DNA from: JABMMZ01 sp964438995
Lineage (GTDB): Bacteria; Bacteroidota; Bacteroidia; NS11-12g; UBA955
Assembly: GCA_964438995.1 (NCBI GenBank)
Contig: CAYTMQ010000004.1
Coordinates: 62,001-126,000 of the forward strand
Length of the DNA stretch: 64,000 bases
Reading direction: 5' to 3'
The stretch's first letter is position 1, and every line of letters begins with the position of its first letter. A program made the position numbers and the translations under genes. The notes under the pieces were generated by a model. The model was given only the letters and a program-made list of their open reading frames with translations, was not told the DNA's origin and did no database searches. Below are positions 1-9,756 of this stretch, one piece after another.

Positions 1-105
1 TTCTAAATAATGCACTGGTAAATCGCATAACAACCTATCCTTATATTTACCATATGGCATTTTTTGTGTGACTAAATCTTTGAGTATGGTTGGGTCAGGC
101 AGCAT
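1..105 (-). CDS. DUF3820-family small protein, 3' part outside window
   Basis: The first 35 codons of a gene are visible on the minus strand and the frame stays open to the window edge. The translation contains the segment MPYGKYKDRLLCDLPVHYL (about residues 16-34), which matches the glycine/lysine-rich core I know from the DUF3820 family, once described as a putative quorum-sensing-regulated virulence factor. These proteins are usually about 70 residues long and their function is unknown. The ATG shares one base with the stop of the giant T9SS gene upstream (TAATG at 107-103), so the two are probably cotranscribed and translationally coupled. The family call rests on the motif only. Confidence 0.7.
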   Translation of the reverse strand, partial: MLPDPTILKDLVTQKMPYGKYKDRLLCDLPVHYLE

Positions 106-3100
106 TATCTCATTATCATTATAAAGCCCTTTTTCTCATTCAATTTTCCATTCATATCTTCAAATTCAACCAAATAAATATAGTTGCCATTAGGCACTAA
201 ATTTCCTTCATAAGTGCCATCCCATCCTTTATTTGGGTCATCGCTCATAAACATCATTTGTCCCCATCGATTGAATACTTTCATTGAGAAATTTTTCACC
301 TGCACATATCCACTCAACTTAAATTCATCGTTGATAGAATTGCCATTAGGAGTAAATGTATTCGGCAAATAATAGTCGTTTGGAATTACAAAGAATTTTT
401 TAACAGTAGATGTTCCAGAGCATCCATTGGTATCGACAATAGTCAACTTAGCTGTCAATGTAACGGTGTCATTGAAAATTAAAATTTCAGACATATTGGT
501 TCCAGTAGCGCCATTTGAGAATAACCAAGAGCGTGAATTTACTGGTATTCCAGTAGCATCTGCTGCAGTAACTTCTACCCCATCGCCCGTTAAAGTTAAT
601 TTGTCCGATAAAGTAATTAATGGAACAGGTAAATCATGAACAGTTACATTCTTTGTAATGGTATCAATACAATTGTAGGCATTTGATGCAATCAATTTAA
701 CAGTGAACACTCCAGGGAAATCACATTTGGTTGTAAATGTGCTGCTGTTACCAGTAGTTCCAGGACCAAAATCCCACTTATAGTTGTAGGTTGTAGGTGT
801 TGCATCCAACTCCAAATTCTCATTTTTACACACCCTCAATTGACCATTCAAATTGAATATAGGTTGAGGAGCTATAAAAATTGTTTTTATGATACTATCT
901 GAACACAATTGATCACTTACAACAACCAATTTGATTTGTTTATAACCAGAATCAGAGAATGAATATTGGAAACTTGTGTTGGCATTAGAGATATTCTTTG
1001 TGTTGTCGTACCATGATCTGGTATAAGCTTGAGTAGCTAAAGTAGTGTTAGTAAAGGTAATGACGTTGTTTTTAAAACATGCCGTTAAAGAAGAAGGAGA
1101 AAAATTAGCTTTAGGAGATTCGAAAACTGTCATATCTCTCGAAAAGGTATCCTTGCAATTGTTGTTACTATTGACGTACAATGTAACATTGAAAATGCCT
1201 TTAGATAAGAAGGTATTTGCTGGATTGGTTTGAGTCGATACTTGCGAATTGCCAAAATCCCAGCTAGAAGTATATGATCCAGTGTTGATGATGGTTGTAT
1301 TTTGGTATATAAATACATTGCCATTTAAACATTGGGTTGAGTCGTTGACGTTAAAGTTAGCTATTGGACTCGGAAGAACAATTATAGATTTACTGATACT
1401 GTCTTTGCACGATGGGTGCGAACTCACCAACAATTTCACAGTATAATTTCCATAAGAATTGTAACGATGAGAAGGGCTATTAGCACTAGAACTATTGGCA
1501 TCACCGAAATTCCAAGATGAATTAACGACATTGGAATTTGATGTTGAGTTATTTGAAAAGACAAAAGCATTGGATTTGTAACATTGACTGCTATCGTTGA
1601 TAGAGAAAGCAGCAATTGGACTTGAATACAGGTATACTTTACCTATTATAGTATCTTTACAAGACTGATTGGAATTGCTCATTAAAGTTACATAAACAGA
1701 GTCTTTAAACGTAGAATAAGATTTAGCTGGTGGATTTGCAATTGTTGAACTTGTTGCATCACCAAAATCCCACTGATAGCTAACAGTTCCAGATTTTATA
1801 GATGAAGCATTGGTAAACGAATAGCTATTGCCTTTGAAACATTGAGCTGAAGCATTGATACCGAAAGCAAGTTTAGATTGAGGGTAAATAGCAACAGGTT
1901 TAATGATGCTATCGCGACAGTTGTTATTACTGATAACTAAAAGTTTTACTACATAATTACTATCTTTAGGATAAGAATAATTAACTGTGTTAGAATTTGA
2001 TGTTACACCATTACCTAAACTCCATAAAGGATTAATTGTTCCTTTACCTATTGTAGATGTATTTGTGAAAACAAGGGCATTGGCTTTCAAGCATTGAGTG
2101 CTATCGTTGATGGTAAATTTGGCTTTTGGCTGATCGAATACATAGACATTTTTATAAGTAGTATCATTACAAGATTGGTTGCTAGACAATATCAACCTTA
2201 CGGCATAAGTACCAGGATTACTATAAGTATGAGATGTTGAAGTTGTAGTAGCAGTCGACAAATCACCAAAGCTCCAATTTGAATTATATGTACCACTTAG
2301 AATAGAACTTGAATTGGTAAAAATAAAGCTGTTACCTCTATTACACTGGTCGGTATCATTTACATTAAATGATGCCACTGGATTAGGATATAATGTTACT
2401 GTTTTCTCGGTACTATCTATACAACCATTGTTGGTTGTGGTGTATAATTTTACTTTGTAAGAATTGTTAAACACCGAATACGTCTTGGAATTTGGAGCAT
2501 TTAAATTGGACGTTGAAGCATCTCCAAATTTCCAGCTACTAGTATAAGAACCAGTATTTAAAGAAGTCGTATTTGTAAAAGTGAAAGCATTAGATTTATA
2601 ACATTGAGCAGCACTATTGATGGAGAAATTAGGCACTGAATTTTCGTAGACATAAGCTTTTCTAGTTATGGAATCTATACAGCCATAATTGCTTATAGAA
2701 CGTAGTTTAACACTGTAAGTACCATAGTTGGTATACGTTTTAGATTTACTATAACCTGTATCAGAGGTATTGTCTCCAAAATACCATTGATTTCTATAAG
2801 TTCCTTTGCTTATGCTTGAACTATTTGTGTATGTGAAACTATTTCCAGTTAAGCATTGAGTTGAGTCGTTTAAATAAAAATTAGACAAAGGCAAAACGCG
2901 GATGTACACCTTTTTAAAGGCAGTGTCTTTACATTGAGCAGTCGAAGCAACAACAGAATACACACCACTATCAGAAAAAGCAGAAGATGATTTTCTATAC
3001 ACTTGATACGTAGAGTCAACAATGTTGATACCATTCAGTCGCCATTGATAGCTTGGTGAAGATGCATTGGCATCATTTGCACTTAGAGTAAATGGTTTGA

Positions 3101-6100
3101 AACGGCACACAGAACTATCTCCTTTTGTAAATACTACAGAGATATTTGGAGCTGAGTAAATTTCAACTGCACTGTCTTTTGAGTAAATTTTTGAATCAAC
3201 AGTTAATACCACTTTTTTATAACCAGGAGAAGTATAGGTTACAGTGTGAGGACCTTTACCTGTTGCGGTAGAAGGCACAGCACCTGCACCAAAATTCCAA
3301 GAGTAATTAGCTCCTACGCCTTTAGTTGAATCAGTGAATTTTACTTTTAAATCTTGGCATTTTTTAGTGACATCTGTAACGAACTTCGGAGTTATATCAT
3401 CTTCAATAAAAATTCCATAATCTTCGGTTTGGCCATAGTTTAAATTAGAACAAGGATTTGTGCCAATTGAAATATAATCACTTCGAACTCTAAGTCGGAT
3501 AATTTTATTTGTAACTACAGTAGTGGGAATGGTGAACGAGTCAATGTGTGTCAGCAAATTAGCAGCAGGTTGATACACCAGTTCTCCGGCATCAGAAAGT
3601 GAGCCATTGTTGTTGTAATCAATAAATGCTTTTACTTGTTCGGTATAAGTTGTTCCAGTTAAAACCTTTAAGGTATACTTTTTACCTTTTTTAAGTTTTA
3701 CAACTTTGGTGCAACCCATATCAATATAAGCCCCTTCAGGATTTCTACCACTTGAAGATCTGTTTAAAGTACCTAATTCAACATTAAAAATTCCCAATCC
3801 AGATACACTATTAGTAGTTGTTGTAGTGCAGGCTCTGGTTATTGAATCTCCAATATTTACAACGCCTTTCAATGTATCAATACCATTGCAGTTTTCAGCC
3901 ATAAATGTAAAAACGTATTTACCAGATGAACCAAAACTAACAGTAATATCTGATGCAGAATCATTGCCAGAAACAAAGCTAATATTAGATGGGGCAAACG
4001 ACCATTTAAATCGGCCTGGGGTAAAGCATGATTTGTCTTTAAATGAAACTGTATTCGCTTTACACACAACTGTATCATAATTTTCAAGTAAGGCTACAGG
4101 TTTTTTAGTGCCATCGTTGTAGATCGTTGTATACCAATTACCACGATTATAGGTAGAACCGTACAACACATTACAATTGCAACTTTTAGTCGGTTCGTAA
4201 TACATTTTGAGTTCAGTAACACTAACAGTATTAGGCAAACCTTTGCTGAAGTATTTCCATGTAGAAAGTGTCGTATCAGTGTACCAAACACCACCTCCAT
4301 AAGTACCAACATAAATACCTTTCTTTTTATTAGATGTGTCCATTAAGATGGTAGCCACATTATTAGAGAAATTGGTATTAACTTGTGTCCACGATGCCCC
4401 TTTATTGGTAGAGCGATACACTCTTACACCTATACCAATGTATACAACATTTTGATTTTTAGGGTCGGTTTCAATTGCGTTAACTGTTCCTGAAACAGGC
4501 TGTGTTATAGTATTCCAACTTGGAGTTGTTGCATTTACATTATCACTTCTAAAAAAAGTACCATTAGAACGCGAGGCATACAATATATCTGAGTTAGCAA
4601 TATTACTTTCCAATTCAGTAAAATCAACATTGTTAACACCTCCAAGACTACTGGAGATTTTCTTCCAAGTTACAGTTCCAGCTTTAATATTATTGCTTCG
4701 CCAGATGTTTTTATAACCAATAAACATGGTATTACCTGAGCCTTCCCTCAAAGTAAAGGGCGTAACCCAACCTCCACTTTCGTTAATGGTATCACTTCCT
4801 GAGGCGATGTATCCATTATTAGCGATGGTAGTTTGGGCATTCACATTAAAGACTCTGAATATTGAACCATAATACAATTCACCGTAACTGTATCGATAAT
4901 CCGTTTGATCGACGGCGCAATCCATTCCATCTCCTCCATAAGTGGTATACCAGCCACCGTTGTAGTTGCCAGTTCCATTGTCTTGATAGCCATTTATTAA
5001 AATGTCTTTTTTAGTTCGAGACGCATCCATTTTATAAATTTGGGCTATTCCCAAACCACTTTTTAATGGTATCCAAGGCGTACCTTTATTTCTTGACATA
5101 TATAATCCACCATCATTTCCTGCATAAATTCGTTTTGAAATTGGATCGGCAGCTAACTCGTGTTGGTCGGCGTGAATTTGATTCACCCAATAACCAGCAA
5201 TTGACCAAGTTTTACCTGTATCTACTGATTTGAAAATATTGACGCCACCACAATATAAAATAGCTGCATTTGTAGGGTCTGACACCATATCCATATCGTA
5301 CCAAGCTTGGCCACCTGAGCCGCTGCCAGTTGTAGAATAATCATGGATATTTGGAGTAGTTGACTGGGTTCTAAAAGTATTACCACTGTCTCTTGACAAG
5401 TAAATGCCTTTGTGGACACTACCATTGGCGATCCATACATACACCAATTTAGGGTCAAGTGCACTCACCTCAATTACGGCTCTAGAAACACCTGTTGTAG
5501 GCAATCCTGTCGTCATAGCCGACCAAGTTTGTCCATTGTTAAGAGAGCGGTAGAGTAATCCAGCATTTGTAGCGTATACCACATTTGAATTATCTGGTTT
5601 AAAAATAATGTCTTTAAAAAATCCACCAGAATAAGTTTGGGTCCATGAAGCACCAGCATTTGTAGAACGGTAGATACCACCATTACATGCAGCTAAAAGA
5701 ACGCTAGCATTATTTGGGTCGATTATCAATCTACCAACTGTTCTGTTACCCATACCAGAGTTGCTAATTGACCAAGTAGCACCTGCGTTGGTACTTTTAA
5801 ATACGCCGTAACCAACAGCATCTCCAGCATCTCTATCGCCAGAACCAAAATACATAACGTTAGGATTGGTTTTGGTGATGGCAATTGCTGAAACACCAAG
5901 TGTAGGCAAAGAATCTGTATTAACTGTCCAAGTAACACCACTGTTAGTTGTTTTCCATATTCCACCAGCAGCAGAACCAATGTAAATGGTATTAGAATCA
6001 GTAGGATGTAAACCAATGGCATTCACCCTGCCCATACCATTCATTTGACCAGTATTATTAACGGGTAAAGTCGTTGGTCCCATTGGTTTCCAATCGCCTT

Positions 6101-6467
6101 GAGTTTTACAAGGAATTGAACCGACACCTAAGCCAGGCGTTGCAATGTCCCAAGATTTATTGTCTTGATCAATTTTATCTTGATAATCTTGGTATTGCAT
6201 TTCAAAGTTTGGAAAGTTACCCAAACTATCAACTAAATGACTATTGATCCATTCCCATCGTTTAAAAGCTTTCCAACCACTACCTTTTTGAACCGTTCTA
6301 TTTTGCCAATAAAGGTTGAATGCTCTTTGAGTTTGAAAGAAATTGACATTTCTATCTTGCATCATATCAATCCAATAAGGATAATTTGATGTATCGTTTG
6401 AATTTTGTGCTTGTGTAGGGAGATAATTAAAAACGACAATAGATAAAACTAAAAGTTTTTTTATCAT
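105..6467 (-). CDS. Giant T9SS-secreted surface protein: BNR-like propeller, GEVED, tandem PKD repeats, CHU_C tail
   Basis: This 2120-residue protein starts with a signal peptide (about residues 1-20). Residues about 145-760 hold many BNR/sortilin-like blades of the type YRSTNxGxSW, as in a beta-propeller. A PKD-like domain follows (about 785-870), then a GEVED domain ending in GQTEDYG (about 930-1020), another PKD (1025-1105) and an Ig-like domain. Residues about 1196-1870 are eight tandem units of about 84 residues, each opening with a QC motif and closing near a second Cys (CxDS/CKDT), with W-x-F/L-G in most. The C-terminus (about 2035-2120) has NTFTPNGNSINDEF and FNRWGQ, the gliding-motility/CHU_C (T9SS type B) sorting domain. 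Inference: a cell-surface or secreted adhesin-like protein. No catalytic residues are evident. It has its own promoter facing away from the aminotransferase. Confidence 0.9.
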   Translation of the reverse strand: MIKKLLVLSIVVFNYLPTQAQNSNDTSNYPYWIDMMQDRNVNFFQTQRAFNLYWQNRTVQKGSGWKAFKRWEWINSHLVDSLGNFPNFEMQYQDYQDKIDQDNKSWDIATPGLGVGSIPCKTQGDWKPMGPTTLPVNNTGQMNGMGRVNAIGLHPTDSNTIYIGSAAGGIWKTTNSGVTWTVNTDSLPTLGVSAIAITKTNPNVMYFGSGDRDAGDAVGYGVFKSTNAGATWSISNSGMGNRTVGRLIIDPNNASVLLAACNGGIYRSTNAGASWTQTYSGGFFKDIIFKPDNSNVVYATNAGLLYRSLNNGQTWSAMTTGLPTTGVSRAVIEVSALDPKLVYVWIANGSVHKGIYLSRDSGNTFRTQSTTPNIHDYSTTGSGSGGQAWYDMDMVSDPTNAAILYCGGVNIFKSVDTGKTWSIAGYWVNQIHADQHELAADPISKRIYAGNDGGLYMSRNKGTPWIPLKSGLGIAQIYKMDASRTKKDILINGYQDNGTGNYNGGWYTTYGGDGMDCAVDQTDYRYSYGELYYGSIFRVFNVNAQTTIANNGYIASGSDTINESGGWVTPFTLREGSGNTMFIGYKNIWRSNNIKAGTVTWKKISSSLGGVNNVDFTELESNIANSDILYASRSNGTFFRSDNVNATTPSWNTITQPVSGTVNAIETDPKNQNVVYIGIGVRVYRSTNKGASWTQVNTNFSNNVATILMDTSNKKKGIYVGTYGGGVWYTDTTLSTWKYFSKGLPNTVSVTELKMYYEPTKSCNCNVLYGSTYNRGNWYTTIYNDGTKKPVALLENYDTVVCKANTVSFKDKSCFTPGRFKWSFAPSNISFVSGNDSASDITVSFGSSGKYVFTFMAENCNGIDTLKGVVNIGDSITRACTTTTTNSVSGLGIFNVELGTLNRSSSGRNPEGAYIDMGCTKVVKLKKGKKYTLKVLTGTTYTEQVKAFIDYNNNGSLSDAGELVYQPAANLLTHIDSFTIPTTVVTNKIIRLRVRSDYISIGTNPCSNLNYGQTEDYGIFIEDDITPKFVTDVTKKCQDLKVKFTDSTKGVGANYSWNFGAGAVPSTATGKGPHTVTYTSPGYKKVVLTVDSKIYSKDSAVEIYSAPNISVVFTKGDSSVCRFKPFTLSANDANASSPSYQWRLNGINIVDSTYQVYRKSSSAFSDSGVYSVVASTAQCKDTAFKKVYIRVLPLSNFYLNDSTQCLTGNSFTYTNSSSISKGTYRNQWYFGDNTSDTGYSKSKTYTNYGTYSVKLRSISNYGCIDSITRKAYVYENSVPNFSINSAAQCYKSNAFTFTNTTSLNTGSYTSSWKFGDASTSNLNAPNSKTYSVFNNSYKVKLYTTTNNGCIDSTEKTVTLYPNPVASFNVNDTDQCNRGNSFIFTNSSSILSGTYNSNWSFGDLSTATTTSTSHTYSNPGTYAVRLILSSNQSCNDTTYKNVYVFDQPKAKFTINDSTQCLKANALVFTNTSTIGKGTINPLWSLGNGVTSNSNTVNYSYPKDSNYVVKLLVISNNNCRDSIIKPVAIYPQSKLAFGINASAQCFKGNSYSFTNASSIKSGTVSYQWDFGDATSSTIANPPAKSYSTFKDSVYVTLMSNSNQSCKDTIIGKVYLYSSPIAAFSINDSSQCYKSNAFVFSNNSTSNSNVVNSSWNFGDANSSSANSPSHRYNSYGNYTVKLLVSSHPSCKDSISKSIIVLPSPIANFNVNDSTQCLNGNVFIYQNTTIINTGSYTSSWDFGNSQVSTQTNPANTFLSKGIFNVTLYVNSNNNCKDTFSRDMTVFESPKANFSPSSLTACFKNNVITFTNTTLATQAYTRSWYDNTKNISNANTSFQYSFSDSGYKQIKLVVVSDQLCSDSIIKTIFIAPQPIFNLNGQLRVCKNENLELDATPTTYNYKWDFGPGTTGNSSTFTTKCDFPGVFTVKLIASNAYNCIDTITKNVTVHDLPVPLITLSDKLTLTGDGVEVTAADATGIPVNSRSWLFSNGATGTNMSEILIFNDTVTLTAKLTIVDTNGCSGTSTVKKFFVIPNDYYLPNTFTPNGNSINDEFKLSGYVQVKNFSMKVFNRWGQMMFMSDDPNKGWDGTYEGNLVPNGNYIYLVEFEDMNGKLNEKKGFIMIMR
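860..2880 (-). repeat. Eight tandem ~84-codon PKD-like units within the giant T9SS gene
   Basis: Within the giant surface protein, about 2 kb encodes eight consecutive units with the plan: QC, F-T/S-N-T/S, G-(S/T)-Y, W-x-F-G-D, Y-x-V-x-L, C-x-D, P-x-x-x-F. Unit lengths are 83-86 residues. The units have diverged at DNA level but keep the two cysteines, suggesting one disulfide per unit. Boundaries are approximate. Confidence 0.75.
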
Positions 6468-6473
6468 ACATTA

Positions 6474-6505
6474 CAAATATAATTTTTTGTCAACTCTAAT
6501 ACAAA
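6474..6505 (-). promoter_or_regulatory. Bacteroidota-type promoter of the giant T9SS gene
   Basis: On the minus strand TTTG (6505-6502) is followed after 20 nt by TATATTTG (6481-6474), an exact TAnnTTTG -7 box, seven bases before the ATG at 6467. Spacing is within one base of the known consensus. Confidence 0.6.
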
Positions 6506-6526
6506 AAATCCTATTATATTGCGACC

Positions 6527-7351
6527 ATGTTAATCAGTTTTAATGGGGTACTGACTGACGCTGACGACAAAATATTCAGCTCCAGAAGTCGTATTTATAA
6601 ATACGGAGACGGCTTCTTTGAGAGTATAAAAGTAATTAATAAAAAACCTCAATTATTTGATTTTCATTATCAAAGAATTCAAAGGGCATCTACATTGTTT
6701 CATTTGCCTCTCAACGAAAAATGGACTCAAAAATTCTTTGAAGATCAGATAGAATTGATGTGTTTAAAAAATGGTTGGGTAAATTCAAGATGTAGGATAA
6801 TATTCTATAGAGAATCAGAAGGGTTTTACTCACCTGAACGCAATAAATGTCAATTTTTAATTGAAATGAGTGAGTCGACAGGCCATTATCCTATTAATGA
6901 TAAAGGTCTAAAACTCGGAGCGTATGGCTTGATATTGAAGCCTTCCAATTTTTTGAGTTTTTTTAAACCATTGTCAGCCATTCAATATGTTTTGGCTGGA
7001 ATATATGCTCAGGAAAATAACTTTGATACTGTTTTACTCTTTAACGAACAAGGTGCAATTTCGGAAGTATTCAATGCCAATATATTTGTTATTCAAGGCG
7101 ATGACATCATAACACCGGGACTGAATCAATATTGTTTGGATGGTGTTATGCGACATTACATCATTGACAAATTGAAAACTTTAGGGTATAATATCCGAGA
7201 GCAAGAAGTACTTGAAGAAGATTTGTATATGGCCGATGAAGTATTTATTAGCAATGCTACTAGAGGTATTGCTTGGATAGAGAGTTATGGTGAAAAACAC
7301 TTTAATTTCAGTATGACGTATAAAATACACACTGAATTATTTGGTGTTTAA
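6527..7351 (+). CDS. PLP-dependent class IV aminotransferase, probable aminodeoxychorismate lyase (PabC-like)
   Basis: The 274-residue product has the fold-type IV layout: YGDGFFESIK near residue 28, a central FKPLSAIQYVLAGIYA segment with the likely PLP-binding lysine, and ISEVFNANIFVI followed by the ITP/CLDG-x-R segment that binds the cofactor phosphate. Known members are branched-chain aminotransferase, D-amino-acid transaminase and aminodeoxychorismate lyase (PabC, folate pathway). The short length and solitary position favour PabC, but branched-chain activity cannot be excluded from sequence alone. It is divergent from the giant T9SS gene, and its stop interlocks with that of the convergent membrane-protein gene on TTAA at 7348-7351. 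Confidence 0.75.
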   Translation: MLISFNGVLTDADDKIFSSRSRIYKYGDGFFESIKVINKKPQLFDFHYQRIQRASTLFHLPLNEKWTQKFFEDQIELMCLKNGWVNSRCRIIFYRESEGFYSPERNKCQFLIEMSESTGHYPINDKGLKLGAYGLILKPSNFLSFFKPLSAIQYVLAGIYAQENNFDTVLLFNEQGAISEVFNANIFVIQGDDIITPGLNQYCLDGVMRHYIIDKLKTLGYNIREQEVLEEDLYMADEVFISNATRGIAWIESYGEKHFNFSMTYKIHTELFGV

Positions 7352-8787
7352 TTGATTTTCTCAAATATATAAATATCGTATCTATCTGGATCACCTTCAA
7401 CTTTTTCTTCACCATCAATAAAATGAATTTGCTTGTAGTTGGTATTGTTTTGCAACCATTTTAGAGGCATTCCACCTTCCCTTTTAGCTGAAAATCCATC
7501 CCATATTACAATAGTTCCTTTTTTAGTCCAGTCTGCGTTTTTATCGATTGACCAGATCCAATACGAATTGTTGATATTGAATGGGTCTTTATTGAATGTC
7601 ACATTGAAATATGGCGATTGTTGCACAATGACTCTATTTATTAGCTTTTGTTCTTTGAGCCAATTTCCAGCATTTAAAAAATTGATTTGAGTTTTATCAA
7701 ATGGTATTGCTACTTTAGAGTACTTTAAAGGATTTGGAAATCCTGTTTCCTTGTATGCAAAACCAATTACCAATAATGTTAAAATTATAGAAGAAAGAAT
7801 TCTAAATTGATGTTTGACTTTTTCTAAAAAGAAGTCCCAAACAAAATACACCATCATGGCTGTAAATGGTGCAACAACTGCAAAAGGACGAGTTAAACCA
7901 TGAGAGCCTAATATTCCAAAATAGTATATGGTAGTATGAGCTACAAAATACAACCAAAAGCCCAACAAAGCGAACACCAACAGCTCAGAGTTTTTTATTT
8001 TATTAATTCTATTGTACAAAGGCAATAAAGTTGCTAGTGACATTAAAACCAGTAAAGGCAATCCAAACATAAATTTAGATTGTTTAAAGAAATGCAAAAT
8101 GCTACCACTGCCTGGATCGAAAGTACCATTCATTTCATGTCTCCAATATGGGTTATCTGAGATGATCCAGAAAGGATGACCTGTAATAATGAACCCTACG
8201 AAGTTCATCATGATACTTCCTACGAATAACCATAAAAGCAATTTATAATCTCTCGACCAAAGTATTAAATAGACTACAGCACCACCAATTACAAATCCTT
8301 CAGTCCTGACGAATGGAAAAAATCCAGCTAAAATGACAGCAGCAATCCTTTTATCAATAAGCCATAAATAGATAAACAGAGCTATCATCAAGATGTTTAA
8401 GGGCTCAGTAAGCGCAGAAACTGTATGTAGAAAACTTATTGGTGTAAAGATCATAAGTGGTATTAATAACCACGAGTTTTTGTAACCTTTATAGTTGAAG
8501 GCTAAAGCTAAAAGCAATCCAGCCAAAGCAACACACATGATATTAAAAATTACTAGAGCGTTTAATCCCAATTGACAAATTGGGGCTGTTACGATGGTAA
8601 AAATGGGTTTATTCCATTGGTCGAGAAACAATTCAGGATATTTGAATGCATACTTTGAGTTTAAAAAGTGCATCCAAGAATCCATTCCACCTTCAATTCC
8701 TTTGCTTTGAAAAAAGACAAAGAGAAGTAAAATTAGACAGAATAAAAAACTAAGGAATATGTACTTTAAATGGTTGTAATTTTTCAC
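7348..8787 (-). CDS. Polytopic membrane protein, possible GT-C glycosyltransferase
   Basis: This 479-residue protein has about ten to twelve hydrophobic helices and a hydrophilic C-terminal tail of about 120 residues. After the first helix comes a loop with GGMDSWMHFLNSKYAF, an acidic loop position typical of GT-C glycosyltransferases that use lipid-linked sugars. A short stretch (PFVRTEGFVI) resembles the second loop of such enzymes. The start is GTG (GTG AAA AAT TAC), two bases after the preceding gene. I infer a mannosyltransferase/ArnT-like role, but substrate and family are not resolved. Confidence 0.5.
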   Translation of the reverse strand: MKNYNHLKYIFLSFLFCLILLLFVFFQSKGIEGGMDSWMHFLNSKYAFKYPELFLDQWNKPIFTIVTAPICQLGLNALVIFNIMCVALAGLLLALAFNYKGYKNSWLLIPLMIFTPISFLHTVSALTEPLNILMIALFIYLWLIDKRIAAVILAGFFPFVRTEGFVIGGAVVYLILWSRDYKLLLWLFVGSIMMNFVGFIITGHPFWIISDNPYWRHEMNGTFDPGSGSILHFFKQSKFMFGLPLLVLMSLATLLPLYNRINKIKNSELLVFALLGFWLYFVAHTTIYYFGILGSHGLTRPFAVVAPFTAMMVYFVWDFFLEKVKHQFRILSSIILTLLVIGFAYKETGFPNPLKYSKVAIPFDKTQINFLNAGNWLKEQKLINRVIVQQSPYFNVTFNKDPFNINNSYWIWSIDKNADWTKKGTIVIWDGFSAKREGGMPLKWLQNNTNYKQIHFIDGEEKVEGDPDRYDIYIFEKIN

Positions 8788-8789
8788 TT

Positions 8790-9713
8790 TCAGAAAGCGT
8801 AAAATGTATACATTCTATCCAGTCCTTGCTTGTCTTCGCCCAGCCAGACAGTGTGAGTTGTTGTATAGGTAATAATGCGTTTAGAGATGGTACCCCATTG
8901 ATAAGAATATGAGTCTTGCATATAAATATAAGGAGGCACTATTTCAGATTCATCATCAGGTTTTTTCTCATCAATAAAGGCATAATAATCTTCTTGAAGA
9001 CATTCGTTATCTATGTCATTGGTTTTAACTTGACCTTTAAAAAATACAGAATTTGGGTAAGCAGGGTCTTTAAAAGGTTTGAAGGTACAAGACTTTAATA
9101 AATTTCTTCCTTTAAAAGGATTAACAATTTCTCGAGCAAGACTGTAGTTGTTTTCAAGGATATAAGATTTACCAAAAATATCTATCAAATCAAGAACTCT
9201 TGGAATGACCGCATATTCAACATTTTCTTGGTTATGGTAGTAAAGATAATAATATTTTAGAGTATTAGAATCCAACATACTCGATTTGTATTGAAACTTA
9301 AGATTTTGAATGAGTATACTTCCAAAGAATTCCCAATTTGCCACTTCAATGAATTTACCATTTTTATCCAAAACCAATTTATAGGTTTCGGTTCTCAAAG
9401 GATTGGGTAAACCATTGGTAGGAGTCTCATTGTAAATTTGTCCATTAACAATAGCATCAGCATAGTTGAAATCTACAAGAGTTTGAGAATCGTTTTTATC
9501 TGTAACATTGAATACCATGTAGCTGGTATCGAACATCAGATAAAGGAAATGACCACTGGGATTTTGTTTGAATTTGGTTTCTACAAGTTGATAGACCATT
9601 CTATCACCTTTTTTGAATGAAGGGATAAAATCTACTTGCGTTTGTTCTTGAGAAAATAAACTAGAATATGCAAATAAGCATGTACTAAATATGCCTTGCC
9701 TCAGTGTATCCAT
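8790..9713 (-). CDS. Uncharacterised secreted protein with signal peptide
   Basis: I do not recognise a family. The frame is open from a TTG at 9791, but that start would overlap prfC by 35 bases and put a charged stretch first. The ATG at 9713 gives MDTLRQGIFSTCLFAYSSLFSQ, a credible signal peptide, so a 307-residue precursor is preferred. The mature part is rich in Tyr, Asp and Lys, lacks further membrane segments and ends without a T9SS tail. Features seen: QxDFIPSFKKGDRMVYQLVE near the mature N-terminus, reminiscent of periplasmic proteins of unknown function in this phylum. It follows prfC by 43 bases. Confidence 0.6.
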   Translation of the reverse strand: MDTLRQGIFSTCLFAYSSLFSQEQTQVDFIPSFKKGDRMVYQLVETKFKQNPSGHFLYLMFDTSYMVFNVTDKNDSQTLVDFNYADAIVNGQIYNETPTNGLPNPLRTETYKLVLDKNGKFIEVANWEFFGSILIQNLKFQYKSSMLDSNTLKYYYLYYHNQENVEYAVIPRVLDLIDIFGKSYILENNYSLAREIVNPFKGRNLLKSCTFKPFKDPAYPNSVFFKGQVKTNDIDNECLQEDYYAFIDEKKPDDESEIVPPYIYMQDSYSYQWGTISKRIITYTTTHTVWLGEDKQGLDRMYTFYAF

Positions 9714-9756
9714 TTTCAGTTCAAACATACAATGTTTTTTCCAATATTCAATTCTT

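Noticed and set aside
105..6467. Antisense reading frames across the giant T9SS gene
   Set aside because: Several open frames lie on either strand, but codon structure and domain content support only the minus-strand 2120-residue product.
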